Source: Pomacea canaliculata
Taxonomy: Eukaryota; Mollusca; Gastropoda; Architaenioglossa; Ampullariidae
Assembly (NCBI RefSeq): GCF_003073045.1
Contig: NC_037599.1
Span: 3,906,001 to 3,970,000 of the forward strand
Direction: 5' to 3'
DNA length: 64,000 bases
Positions 35,423 to 48,196 of this stretch are shown in pieces. Numbering within the stretch: the stretch's first letter is position 1; every line of letters begins with the position of its first letter. The notes under the pieces are model-generated. The model ran no database searches. It saw only the letters and a list, made by a program, of their open reading frames with translations, and had not been told where the DNA came from. A program made the translations under genes and the position numbers.

Positions 35423-37199
35423 ATAAAATGTATATGTGAGATATTGTACATTGCAATGGATGGGAGTGTGTACCCCTTGGAGGGTGAATAAATAGTAAAG
35501 AATACAGAATGTATGTGACAGGAAGAGAGAGAGAGAGAGCAAAGGTGTGTTTATCCTGTTTGAGTATGCTTTTATTACATATGCAGGTATGAGGCTGGAG
35601 GAAGGAAAGAATGAGGGCTACAAAAAATTAGTTGGGATTTTTTTTATATATATAAGCTGTCTGCATGTAGGTTTGGTTAAAGCTCTGTGCTTTGAACTAA
35701 AGATTTGCATTGTCATCAAGATCCTAGGTGTGAATGACTTGGGGAAACATGCATTTGCAAGGTACTCTTGTACTAAGGCTTTTATTGCATGTGCACATTA
35801 CTTTCAAACATGACTGTCCACTGCAAAGGATTTTATTATAATTAGAAGTCAATGGTTTCTTACCCTTTTTATGTGGAAAGTCTTCTTTGTTGTAATTTAT
35901 CATTACATTGGACCATGTGTGCAATTTTTAAATTCATGAATATACACCTTTCATATTATACCAATTGAAATGTTTTTGTCGTTTACGGTCAGTTTGTGGA
36001 GCACTTTTACTAAGTTAGGTTTTATTTCAACTGATAAGATAGCATAGTATTATGTGGAAATAGTAATCACGGTCTTGTAATCAGTGCGTTGAGGCGTGAT
36101 GTCTCATTTGCATTGGGGCATTTTATTACATACAATCCAACACATGCAGACATAAGTTATTAATGTATTGCATACTAATGGGGAATGAACATTCAACACT
36201 CATTGGTAAATTATTGCACTCTGTGCTACACTTGTACGTGATACAAAAAACATCATTTCACTTCCATTTCTTTATTGAATAAACTCACACATCACACTGT
36301 GCTTAAATTGCCAAATAAATCCATGTACACAGCGCAGTCCTATGCAAACAGAAGATCCATCTGAAACAATGAACCACTATGTTAACAAAACCATACCCAC
36401 ATCACATAAGGAAATTGTCTGACATAAATGTAGGAGAAGTACATACACCACTTACACTATTGTATTAATGAAAACAAAAAAGAAAATTTATTTACATCCA
36501 CATGTGTGTGTGTGTGGTTATAATATTATAGTGTATGGCAACCCACACTGGAAATTCAGCACCACATAAGCAACATGCTATAACCCACAAACAATTAGAA
36601 GTGCTTATGCAGCAAATCATTCAACTGGGAAACACAAAGAAAAGAAAGGAAAAAGACAACACTTCACAAGTGTACTACTGAAACTTTTTGTGCAAAAAAT
36701 CTTATTATGTCTACCTTTCTTTGGGGAGGAAAACAACAGAATCAAAAAATCAGTAGTCTGTAAACCCTATGGGCTTAAAATGTGTGACATTTACTCCTTT
36801 CTATCAACAATGAAACCTAGAGGGTTAAAAAGAATCGAGCAAGACAACACCTCAGCAAAGATTCTCCTGACTATTCATTCCATACTTAAAAACATAACAA
36901 ACATTTTGGGCCAAGTATGCAAATAGTATTATGCAGAGTTCAAAATCTCTTTTGGGAAGATGTGGCTAAGCAATATTAAAAAATATTTAATGTTTTTCAA
37001 AAACTAACATTTGATGTCATGCAATGAAAAAGCAATGATGAAATATTAGAGTTCCTATGCTTGGTTCATTAAGAACTGACATGTAATAATATTTCTTATA
37101 CTATAATTGTGACAGATTAGATCATAAATAGAATACTTGCCTTCCAGCACATAGTGCTTTGCTTGATGCCTTATGCCGCTTATGGTATTCTTCTCACTT
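35423..37199. other. No gene; possible 3' UTR of a minus-strand transcript
   Basis: AT-rich. A minus-strand AATAAA (plus-strand TTTATT at about 36272) lies about 0.9 kb beyond the stop of the candidate minus-strand exon at 37200, compatible with a long 3' UTR. GT microsatellite near 36500. Confidence 0.3.
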
Positions 37200-39292
37200 C
37201 TATTCGCACCAACCCAGAATTTTTTTGTAGCGATGAATTAAAGTGCGTAATCTTTCCATCTGTGTGCGCAACTGAGCCATTTTACCTTCGTCCATCTCTA
37301 AAACTAGATTATAGTTAACCAGAATTTAACGATGGTTAGCAACAACAACAACAACAAAAAAAATGCTTAGATCAGTATCGCAATTCGCAAAGTTCAAACA
37401 TCCGAATAAACCAACACTGTTCAGTGCGCACTATGAGATGGGCTCAAAGCAATTGGCGGAAATGACCCGTCAGTGGTAAACATGACCTGTTGACCCTTCT
37501 GCGCCTGCGCACTGTGAGAAGGCAATTTCTGGGCTCGGCAATTCGTGAGCTCATGACAGCGGAACCCCATTCTTTCCACCGCCACTATCTCCCCGATAAA
37601 TTAGTAACCACTGCAACAGACAAAACAGACTAATACTGCAGATAAAACCCAACAGTGAATGTCATCATGTGATTTATTTTTCAATGCTTGTGTTATGTTT
37701 TTCCTTATGCATCTTGTTTTTCCCTGAAACTGGTGCAACAGTACTCCACATATTAAACAACTTCAACATGGAGTGTATAGAAAGCAAAAAGCACATAAAA
37801 ATTTTAGGAAACATGCCATGCCACCTCTTAAGCAGACAGTCTATCGGAACCACTCCCAGAGTTTAGGCCATCGGAATGCCAAGAAGCATGATTAAAACGA
37901 TGATAAAAATAAAAATACATAAAATATGCTTGTGACCACACTCACTTTGATCAATGCCATCTTCACACTCTCCACATCTAAATCGAATTCTGAAGGGTTA
38001 CAGAGCTCAGCAGCTACAAAATAAAAAGTGAATACAAAATCGATGACGGTGGATTGTAGGAAGAACTGGATAAATGTGATGGCCTCTGTGAGACTCAATG
38101 AAACTGAAATATTTAAAGGTTGCAAAATGAAGAAAAACCTGAACAAGCACAAGTGCTATACCTTCAGAATATACAATAAAAATTGTTTATATACATCTGG
38201 AAAATAGATTTTTTTAAAACTTAAACAAAACTAGAAAAAAAACCAAAGACAAGGCAAAGAGAAGGTTCAAATTAAAAATATCTTTAAAAAAAGAAAGTTA
38301 CAAAGCTAGATAACATATAACACAGACTATCAATGATAACTGTAAAAATAAGAAGACACTTAATGGTGCTGCGAAGAACCACCAGCTCAATAGTTTTGCC
38401 TCTCTCCCAACTAGTTTTGTTTCTGATCAGAACCAAATAAGCTTCTACATACAACACCACAAAACAAATAAGTAAAATGTTTCTTGAGCTACTACAAGAA
38501 AACTGAACAAAATGTTTACAAATATTAGTTTACAATTGAAAAAGAATGGCAGTTCTTCCACATCAAGTATAGTGATAAGCATGTAGCAGCTGCCTAAGAC
38601 TTGCTAAATATTTAACTGAACCATTAATAGACTATGCATAAAATTTCTAGTAATGAAATTGTCGTCATAAAAATCACAGAAATGTGCTATAGCAGGATTG
38701 AGCTTTTACTGTGAATGATAGTGAAGACAGAAATCATGACATGCTATTATCTAAAAAGATCAGCAACACTGATGTTTTATGCTATAAAAACATTGGAAAT
38801 GAAAAATGTTGCTTTATCACAATGACTGGATATGAATCTATGTGCACGGCATTTGCTAGAAGCAATGTCTTTTATTCAATAGCTTGAAATTAAAAAAAAA
38901 AAAAAAGACTGCATCTTGGCATCATTAAATATCATGGATGCTTCCTTGTGAGAAGCGCTTTCAGCAGCCAAGTAGGCAAGAATGCATAATAGTATTTGAA
39001 GCATAATAATAGTGTCTGAAGGTTTAAAGAGCAGCAGTGAGGGAAAAATCTCTTGAAAAATGAACCACTTGCTCATTACACATCCCATCCATCCTCTACC
39101 AGCTCCTTAGAGACTTAATGGTGATGATTAAGACCTAAATTATACCTTTGGGTGGGAAAAGATGGTTTGAACTAGAGAGGTGAGAAACGTAGTCATGCTT
39201 CACTAATTGATTCCATCTTACCTGACAAGTATTCTCACCTCCCTCCCCTGAGTCAAACAAGTTTTTCCTGCCAGAAGGTGAAAGCTCAACCT
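37200..39292 (-). CDS. Candidate minus-strand exons, unrecognised (possible alternative 3' end of the zinc-finger gene)
   Basis: Three exon-like segments agree in phase. Segment 39239-39290 (or from 39292) reads VELSPSGRKNLFDSGEG with donor GTGAGA. Segment 37946-38013 has acceptor TTTTGTAG, reads AELCNPSEFDLDVESVKMAL, donor GTGAGT. Segment 37200-37295 reads MDEGKMAQLRTQMERLRTL and on to KKILGWCE, then TAG, a basic amphipathic helix. They could be a small separate gene whose start I cannot find. They could equally be further 3' exons of the zinc-finger gene upstream, whose large exon ends in a phase-0 donor. No family is recognised. Confidence 0.35.
37499..37560. promoter_or_regulatory. Promoter-like module with NRF1-type motif (right copy)
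   Basis: Contains CTGCGCCTGCGCACTGTGAG at 37499-37518, the exact reverse complement of 32912-32931, followed directly by 'aaggcaatttctgggct'. It may start a minus-strand transcript toward 37.2 kb. If the exons at 38.0 and 37.2 kb are joined, it lies in their intron. Confidence 0.35.
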
Positions 39293-40337
39293 CTAAGAAA
39301 TGGTATTTTGTTTCCAATATTGAGAGTGAAAATCAGTCAGACTTAGGTGACTTTTCACAAATCAAACACAACCTTTCCTTATCCCATTAAATATGGTGAG
39401 TTAATGAAGTGGTTGACAAAATGGCTGAAAGTTGATCAGTAACAATGACCGATCTTAGAAAGGCAGTAGGCTTTTGAAAAACTCACATCTAAAAAATATA
39501 AAATGTTTAGAAGAAAAATCTCTTCAAGATTTATATAATAAACATATAAGAAACTGAAAAAATGTCTTGAAACATAAATGAAGCAGAAAAAACCTTCAAA
39601 ACATAATTTTGAAAAAAAAAAGATTGTATTTACAATCAAGAGGAATAATGGAAATGTTAGAGCTGTAGCCTAATGCCACTCATTAAAATGCATTACACAA
39701 GTATCTTCTGCAATATCTCTCATTCACACAGACTTAAATGAACACAACTGTTATGGAATCAACTATTACTTACTATCAAGTGGGAATAAGAATGCTTGCA
39801 TAAAGCAAACTTACAAAATGGTGATTAACAATTAAAAATGATTATACAGGTGCACTTTTGTTTTATTTCACCATGTATAACAGACCCTTTCATCAATCCT
39901 TGACAGCAGGCAGAATGAAAAGGTTGGGTTGGCAAGTGTTCTTGTCAAATTTCTACAATGTACATTTTATGCAGCTCATTTTTAACTTGGTTTTTTAAAT
40001 ATGCCAAAAAAAATTAATATGTCTACTGCACTTTACATATCAGCTTCATGCTGCAAACTCTGGTTGTATGTCTGCTATAGAAAATGTTTAAATGTTTATA
40101 CCAGCACATCCTATTCATGGGACTTTTTAAAATCAAAATTTCACAGCTGTTGAAATAATTCTGCCAGACGAAATAATGGTAAATGCTTTTTACAGCTTTT
40201 TGGTTGCCCTGTAATATATCAGAAAAAGACTGGACACAAAAACCAGCTGCCTCCAAATTATTTGATGTTTTTATTCTTGCTTGAAGTTAGCTGAGCATTT
40301 AATGCTGGTGCACAAAATGCTTTTATGGCTCTTGAGA

Positions 40338-43300
40338 TCAATCCTTTGTAGCTTCATCTCTAACAGCCTGCAAATAAAAGACACATCATAGAGTGTGATG
40401 GTAGCTACTGTGTTCAATAACAATAAAAGATACCAACATTTTCTGATGCAGAAATAATTCTACAAAACCTTGTCATTTCAAAGCAAAATATTTCTTTGAC
40501 TCATAACACTTCTTGAAATATCACCAAAGAGACAAGACTGTTGAGTAGAATCTTGTCTTTCACTACGTGAACCCAGGTGCCAACTAACTGCCTACTCCTG
40601 CTTTCTGAACATTACAGCCCATATCAGATCTACTAGTCTGCAAAAGGTCTCTATCAGTAATAATCCCATTCCAGTGGACCTGTTCGGCTTGGTTAGACCT
40701 GCCAGGAGCACAAGGCTCCTGCCGACATAGCTCTGTGGATCAACAAGGCACACAAGCCACCACACCACTACAAGGTAAGTTGCACCAACTGGTGGTGGAA
40801 ATCTCATATTACCCACAGTATTTAAAAACTATTTATCTGAAGTGACCAACTTCTATTCTAAAGCAAATAAGCTGAAAATGTTGATAGAGCATTATCTGAT
40901 GAATTATGTGCAATCGCACAAATTTTCAATTCGCACCACCCACCTTGCCACTGGCTGATTCTTTGGCCAGTGCTTTGGTCTTTTCTAACGAAGCCAAAAG
41001 ATGGCCATCAATTTTCAGGTCGGATATTGTTGATTTGGTCCAAGGTGTGCACAAGATTGCATGATTCAGGAATGTTGTGCCGGATGATGAGCGGAAGGTA
41101 CAATCTGAGCGCGCACACATGAACACCTTGCTGTTCATGGCTCCTGTCCCCATCAGCTGTTTTCCCTTGTGGCAGTACACAATGTGATTCCTCAGGTGAC
41201 TTAGCATGCGAGCACTGTAGTTACAGTGACAACACTTGATGGCGGTATTTTCCTTTGCTTGAATTCTTGGTTTTGGAAAGCATACTTTCATTGGAATAAT
41301 CTGTTCCTCAGCATCTACTGGCTCTTGTTTGATGACAACCTGATCGAAACCTCCTGTTTCAGCAGATATCTCTGGATTAGCGTTCCCTTGGGAGGTACTC
41401 TGTACACTACCTTCTGCATCCAAACCACTGCAGGAAAGCTTCTCGTCTTTGTCAGAGGACTCTTTGCGAGAAATGCTGAGCTGTTTCTCTTCCTCCAATT
41501 CAGTTTCTCCTTCCTGCTCACCAGCCTCTTCCAATCTGCCTTCCTCGTGTTTGTCTCCCACACTCATTTTCTTCCTGGAACTGCTTCCACTTCTCCCCCC
41601 TTCTCTTCCACTTGAGGATGATGGTGCAGGGGAAGAGCTATCCTCTGCTTTGATTAATGCCACATACCTATGAGCCTTGCCAATGTGCTCTCGGCCTGAA
41701 TGATCCTTCACCTCACTCTGACTTTTGCTGGTGAACGGGCAGTAGCCACAGTTCCAGTACAGGTTGGATCGCATTGGCTGCATGCTGCTGGTGCTAGCAG
41801 AAGATGGTGAAGGGCTTGGTGATGACATAGTGCTGGACAAAATGCTTCGACTGGTTGAGCCCAGTATACAGGAACCCGTTTCATCAGGCTGAGGGGAACC
41901 TGCTGAGAAGACCTGGGTGATGACTGGCCCACTTATCACAGCAGGTGAGGCAACACGCGTGGTCTGTACAATAACAGCTGGTGTGAAAGAGACTGGATTA
42001 GATGCTATACTACTCTGCACTGTGGCAAACGCTGGGAGTAGAGGAGTTTCTTTCTCAGTTTCCTCCGTACTCTCACTTGTGTTATCTACCTCCATGTCAA
42101 AAATATCATAGTCTGAGGTTAAACTGCCCGCAAGTTTCATGTCTGTGTCGGTAGACTGTCCCTTGATCTGAGAATCATCCAGCTTCCTCAGCTTGGCTGG
42201 ATTTTCTTCCTCATGGCTTCCACCATTATTTCCTTTCTCTGTGCCATCTTTTCTCTTTGGTCGATTGTCGAGCCGTGCTGTGTTGGGATTTTGGACACGC
42301 AAGTAATCTGAGAGTAGAGTGCAGTACTGCATCAATGATGCCATTTCCTGAAACTCTGGGTGGGTATGGAAGGAATGCTGTATGACATCAGCCCTTGAGA
42401 AAGACTGATACCGACAATACTTGCAATGAAAGCGATGATCCATGATGTGGGTTATTAGCTGGTTCTTGTTAGATGTAGAAAATGAACAAAAGTTGCACCA
42501 GTAACGCTTAATGTCAACCAAAGCCATAAGCCGTCCCTCTCGACTTAATAGCTGGGTGTTTGCAGATACCCCACAAACCATTTCATGCTCTTGCACATGA
42601 AATATCTCCTCTGATTCTTTGCTGCCAATTTTCGTCTCCATCACTGCCGATGTAAAATGTGACTTATCTTTCTCAACCATGTGACACCGCAATGTTGGAG
42701 TCCTTGGTCTCAGAATTCTGCCCATAGGAATACCATCATCACGTTCTCGGATGCTTCCTGAAGGCATCACTCTTCCTCTTTGTCCAAGTCCTGTGGAAAA
42801 TGCTGCTGTCTGACCAATGCCAGGAAATGCTTCTGTCTTTCGCGCCATTTCAGCTGGAAGCCTACCTCTCCGATTTGGTTTAAACCCAATGGCATCATTC
42901 TGTGACAACAGGTCTTCATTCTTTTTTAGCAGCTTTTCCACAACATCCTGTACATTTTGAACAGTGGCATTTTGATCTGTAGACTTATTTCCAAGAATTT
43001 CTCTTATTTCTGCCCGAAAAGTGCCAGTCCAGAGGTCCTCTACTGTCTGTGAATGTGCATTTTGAAGTGAGGTAACGTTGCAAATTCTTGGTTCCCCTAT
43101 CTGCTCATAGCCATTGTCAACAGGTTCTGTCTTCACCTGCAGCAAAGGAGGCAAAGCCATAGGCAGATTTATAAACACAGTTGCTAATATGGAATATTTT
43201 TACCTGTGCAGTCTTTTCAAATGTCAAATTACTTTACAGATGCCAAGAAAATTATTATACAAAAAAAAAAATAGTTCTTTTTTTTTATCTTTTACTTGAT

Positions 43301-44977
43301 TAAAAATTGTCTGTATGAAAATAAACTTTCACACTTCAGTTAGGTTTTATTAAATATATTTATGCATAAATGATATTTGTTGTGACCTCAACATCTAGGT
43401 CAATCTCACCTCTACTGCTGGTATCAGGCCTGGCTGATCTTTATCTGAAATAAATTACAGTAAGTATTTTACACGAGGTATTTCTAAATCCCTGTTACAC
43501 AGTATGTCTGTGAAAAAAATGAATAGGCAATAATTCTGGTATATTTAATACAAACAACACAACTGCAAATTTTCTCTAGACTTCACACAAGTAAAAATTA
43601 ATAATCAAACCACTTGATCTTGCACACACTGACCAAATATTGTCTATTAATATGGATGCAAGTCTACAGTTTTACTGACTTTCAATTAATTACTATCCAG
43701 TTTAAAGGAGACCATAATTTACATGTGCTCCAGCTCAGCTCAGTTTGCATATGCACCAAGTCAATCATACCTTCCATGTGAAATTTTAACTTCTTAACAT
43801 CCAAAAAGTGTTCAAAATAGCAGATGATAATACTATAACTTACCAAAAAAAAAGTCCAACAAGAAGTTAAAATCGTGGATATGAGCTAAGAGCAAACGAT
43901 CACTACAAGTGCGCCTTTATGAAAGGAAAATGAGTCCCAGGGGATCGATTGAAAAATTAAAAGAAATGTAAATGTTTTTATCTCAGATTCTTAATAAGAA
44001 CTCTTTTTTACGTCTGGAACACATGTATACAATATGGCAAGAAAAAAAGAGTCTATTGGTATGCTCTTAAACAGGGTTAGACAGACGAGGCATCTGCCTA
44101 GGGCCCTGAATAGTCATCACGATCCCTGTGCTTTTGATTAATATGGTAATTAGGCTCCAAATTAATGATGTATTGCATACTTCATCTTTTAAGCAAAATT
44201 TTCAAAGAGTCATAATCTCCCCAGTGGAAAAAAAGTGTCTTTAAATTCTAATTAAAACCACGGCATCAAGGGCGCTGTACATGCCCTATGTCTCAGACCC
44301 CACAGGGGCTAAGAATGGGCCTGCTCTTAACACTAAATGGAGTATGGATCTATTATCATTCCTATTATTTCAAAGTTACAAGCTTTTTATTCTGGTACTC
44401 GTGTCTTTATTAGAGCACATCATACTTGGCATGAATATCAGTGTATTAAGAACTATCATGACAAACTATTTATGCACCTCTCCCAACATGTTTATTCAGA
44501 GTAAATTTGTGCTGAAGCAGAAGACTGCATATCATGTAAGAATGTAGTTATCTATGATGCAATAAATATATTTTAATGTTAAAATAAGTTATATAACAGT
44601 GAAACTAGACAGTGGTATATTTAACCAAAAATACTTGTAGTGGTAATGCAACAGTCAATACATATTAACTTCCACAAGACTGGGAATATCATTGGACACA
44701 GGATACAAGTAGTTTGTATTTAACCACAAAATAGTAAGTGACAAACTGAATTAAAATAAATTAATGATTTTTTAAAAGAAATTCTGACCAAATAAAAAAT
44801 AATTGTATCAGTAAGAGATAATAGTCCTTACAGTTATATTTAACATTACACAACTAATATTTGTCATTTTAAACATATCACTGAGTCACTCATACCATCC
44901 ATGCTGACAGGCTGGCTTTGGAATACTTGGTATCCCCCAACAGTCATAGAAGTCTGGCTGTTCCAGTTACTACTCAT
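40338..44977 (-). CDS. C2H2 zinc-finger protein, 4-exon model
   Basis: Exons: 44896-44977 (start MSSNWNSQTSMTVGGYQVF), 43410-43444, and a large exon 43136 down to 40944, with a short terminal exon 40338-40367 (AVRDEATKD, stop). If the large exon's donor (AAG|GTGGGT) is not used, the frame instead runs to a TGA at 40926, adding VGGAN (775 residues). C2H2-type fingers: WCNFCSFSTSNKNQLITH followed by FHCKYCRYQSFSRADVIQH; WNCGYCPFTSKSQSEVKDH; IKCCHCNYSARMLSHLRNH; and an atypical last one, FMCARSDCTFRSS. Between them lie Ser/Thr-rich and acidic linkers. Two sumoylation-type motifs (VKTEPVD, IKQEPVD) flank the fingers. Likely a nuclear DNA-binding regulator; I do not recognise a vertebrate orthologue. 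Confidence 0.85.
40590..40820. repeat. Possible dispersed repeat downstream of the zinc-finger ORF
   Basis: Locally GC-richer segment ('tgccaggagcacaaggctcc', 'gccaccacaccactacaagg') inside the 3' flank/intron of the zinc-finger gene. It is unlike its AT-rich surroundings. The minus-strand frame across it resembles nothing coding. Repeat status is a guess from composition. Confidence 0.3.
44072..44323 (-). mobile_element. hAT-type MITE, 252 bp, with near-perfect 8-bp target duplication
   Basis: The ends correspond to those of the element at 15991-16149; the right end reads CAGGCCCATTCTTAG in reverse complement. It is flanked by CTCTTAAA (44064-44071) and CTCTTAAC (44324-44331), a 7/8 match of the length expected for hAT insertion. 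It lies in the first coding intron of the zinc-finger gene. Confidence 0.8.
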
Positions 44978-45949
44978 GCTGCTCCTGTAAATAAAGTTGC
45001 CCTCAGCTTGTCACACTCAATGTATTGAATGTCCCTGTAAACAATTACAATTATATTAATACCAAGTCTTTTTGTAGGTTATATTCCCACAGCTTTCCTA
45101 ACATAAACTTCAAAACAGATTTTCCCTATTTGCTTTATTTTTCAAAGCATCTTTGAGTTGTCCCAATGTTAACAGAAGTGGGAAAAAAATATTCTCCTTG
45201 TCCTCAAAGCAGTTAAAGTGATGTTAAAAAACAACAACAAAAAAATAAATAAAAATAATATATCTGCTAGCAAGCTTTATTGTGAATAGTGCCTGAAAGT
45301 GATTTTAAAACATACTGACTTCCTGATTTCTAATATTCCCCTCCTCTTCCCTCAAATGTGTCACACACACAAAATAAAAAAAAAAATACATGTCACGTGA
45401 CTACACAAAAGTTGTGATCGAGATGTGTGCATGACTTAATTGTGTCGTAAATGCAGAAATATTGTCCAAAAACTGAAATTAACAACACTTTTTTGAAATT
45501 ATCATTCTAATTGCTACAGTATTTACTGCCCTACATTATGGCTGCATGCCGTCGCTCGTGCTCATCGCGTGCTGCTACACATGCGGCCAATAAATGCTAG
45601 CGGCTGATCACCCTCATGTCACGATCGTTTGGATACTACCAGCCGGGCCATGAATTTAGTCATTGTACGTGTCACTGTTTTAACAATATGACTGTTAAAT
45701 TAAAAGAAATGTGTATATTAGTCCAATAAAAACCCAACCCCGCTGTAGTTGCCAAACATCAGCGAACGGAATGTTCCCCAAAAAGATAAGAAGGTGAAGG
45801 TCGCTACCTAAGAATGCTGCGCACCGGTCGTCGCTTCAACTTGTACCTCAGGCAAGCAGGACATCAACAAGTAATCACGAACTATTAGAAACTGTTACCT
45901 TTTCAAGTTTCTGCTTCTTAAGCGGAATAGCACATCAACTTTTCAATTA

Positions 45950-46150
45950 TAGGGCACATTGAGAAGTCATATTTCCCATTTTCTACGTCGAGCTCGCGCG
46001 ACGAAGCACAGTTGAATGACGTCATAGAGACAGTGCGGTCGTCCGAGCTACGTCATGGGCGTCAGATGTCTTGGTCACGCGTGAGCGTTGCTTGTGTGTG
46101 TCGTCTGCTCTGTAGCGCGAAGGTTGCCCTTTATTGTGCAACTTTAGTGT
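45950..46150 (-). promoter_or_regulatory. Candidate promoter of the zinc-finger gene
   Basis: CpG-rich patch about 1 kb upstream of the first coding exon, with a full CRE (TGACGTCA, 46017-46024) and other 'acgtca' motifs. Position and composition suit a CpG-type promoter with a 5' noncoding exon. A plus-strand transcript could also start here, but no coding exon on that side is seen. Confidence 0.35.
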
Positions 46151-48196
46151 TCGCACGGGGTAACTAGGTCTCCGTCACCCTTTTGATTCAGCTCACGTGC
46201 AGCAAATTGTGACGGTTGTCCTATAGATAGAACGTTTTTACACACACAGCGACGACTTAGATGAAAAGGGGTTTTTCCCATTCTGTAAAGGTCTTTGTTT
46301 TGATTCTCATACTGTCAGTTCACCAAATCTATTTGCGACCGTTTTTGAGCAGCCTACCGGGATGCATATTTAATCACTGCCTGTGATTTTCTTTCGATCG
46401 ACTTCAAAACCGTAAGTGTAATTAAATGTCATGGCAAAGTACAGTGTCCTCCTAGAAGGCTTATATAAGGATGAACTGTGCTACTTGTCTTTAGCCTGTG
46501 GGTACTTGCAAACTGCATTAGTCTTCTAGCAGACTCTCCCTATATAAGGCTAGGCTTGGTAAGCATCTGGTATGATTTTTGCACTTCAGTCTTTTTCAAC
46601 AATCAGGATATTTTTCTTCTGTGTAATTCTTCAATATATCAGGATGATCGGAGGGAGAGGCAGATGCCTGGACAATGGTTATATAATTTGTGCTTTTTAA
46701 TATTTCAGTGGTACCATTACTATATCAATATAAACAAGGCACCCAAAGGGACAAACTTTAAATTTTCAAATTATAAAAAAAAAAATTGCTGTTTTACAGG
46801 GATAGGATTATTTTGAACAAAGATATTACACAGCAGCTTTACTTACCTGGCCTGTTATGCTGACCCACTGAGAAAAGTACATAAACATGCTAGAGAATAG
46901 CAACATTTCTTTTGGAATAGTGAGGGCTGATCTTTTAAATAAACCCAAATGTGGCAATATTTGTGTGTGTGTGGCACACTGTCCAATATCCATCAAATCT
47001 GGCAAAAATATTCCTGTCAATTACCATTCAGCCATGGACCATGTTTGGTGTATATCTTGCCCTGGAAAATGTTTTTATGTTTAATTTCTGTTCTAAGATG
47101 CTGCTGATGGTTTCAAATGAAAAACTTAAAGAAATTCAACAGGCCTTTACTATGAAGAAAAGACATAGACAACATAATTTGAAAGATTTCCAATGTCAGG
47201 GAAAGAGAGCAATTAAGGGGGAGCAAGTGAGTTGCAGTCACAGAGAGGGATGGTGGGATCAAGTGGGTCTCAGGGAAGTGAGTGTTCTGTGGTAGATGCT
47301 GAATCATTCACAAACAGTATCAATTATAATCTGACATGTCTCATAGACACTAACATTTGGAGACATTTACATCCTGTACTGTGCAGAAATAGTTCATTTA
47401 TTTCTGTAACTTGTGCACTCAGTACACAAAAGATAAAAGACTGAGTTATCTTCCAGTGAAAACATGGAAACAAGTTGCTCTGCAAGAAAGTCTGTTTTAC
47501 ACTTGTCATGAATAGTTTATTCTGAGTTCTCCATATTACTGTGGCCCTATGCTCCTTGAAGAGTAACAAGGACTAAAATATTACTATAAATACATTTGCA
47601 GTAAAGACAGTTTTGTGTGTTTAGTGCATTGTCCTTTAGGTAATGCTATTATCGATCCATCTTTTATTTTTGAATCTAGCTATCAAGATTGAGGTGGTTG
47701 ATTGTGAATGTCACCATTACTTTTTTTTTTTTTCACTTATTGAGGCATGTATACATATCCACACAAATAAGGATGTGAGCAAACTGCGCTTTTTAAAAAA
47801 AAAATCCTTTATGTGCGGTTTTGTGCAAGATATTCCTTCCTCCCCTTAAAAGTAACAGACCCCTCCCTGCCCAAAAAAGCAAAAACTACACACAAGATTA
47901 CTCCACAGCAGGCTAGTAGTATTCAGAGTCAACTGTTAAATGCATTTTATTTCTTCCCAATGACCAATGGCTGCCAAATACAGATTTTTTTATAGATAAT
48001 TTACAATACAGAACAAATATAAATAACTTTATAAATCCATTGGTCTAAAAAAGTAAGGCAACTGCTTCATCTCTGAAAAGAATGTTTAAACATGCACATT
48101 CTACCCTTTTACAAAACTCTGCATGATAATAATTCAGTCATTAAATTATGTTGTCAGCATGTAGCACTTCTGTTCCAAACTTGTCCTGATAATACC
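46151..48196. other. Intergenic and SPICE1 3' UTR
   Basis: No coding gene is supported. The right part is the likely 3' UTR of SPICE1, with a minus-strand AATAAA (plus TTTATT near 47948) about 250 bp past the stop. Confidence 0.45.

Noticed and set aside
37200-37295. Stand-alone 31-codon small ORF downstream of an NRF1 motif
   Set aside because: An exon 0.65 kb upstream ends in the right phase to join it, so a terminal exon is the better reading; the stand-alone gene is not excluded.
40592-40816. 74-codon minus-strand ORF in the zinc-finger 3' region
   Set aside because: Lies between the large exon's donor and the terminal exon, in a segment of repeat-like composition; no splice sites or family support.
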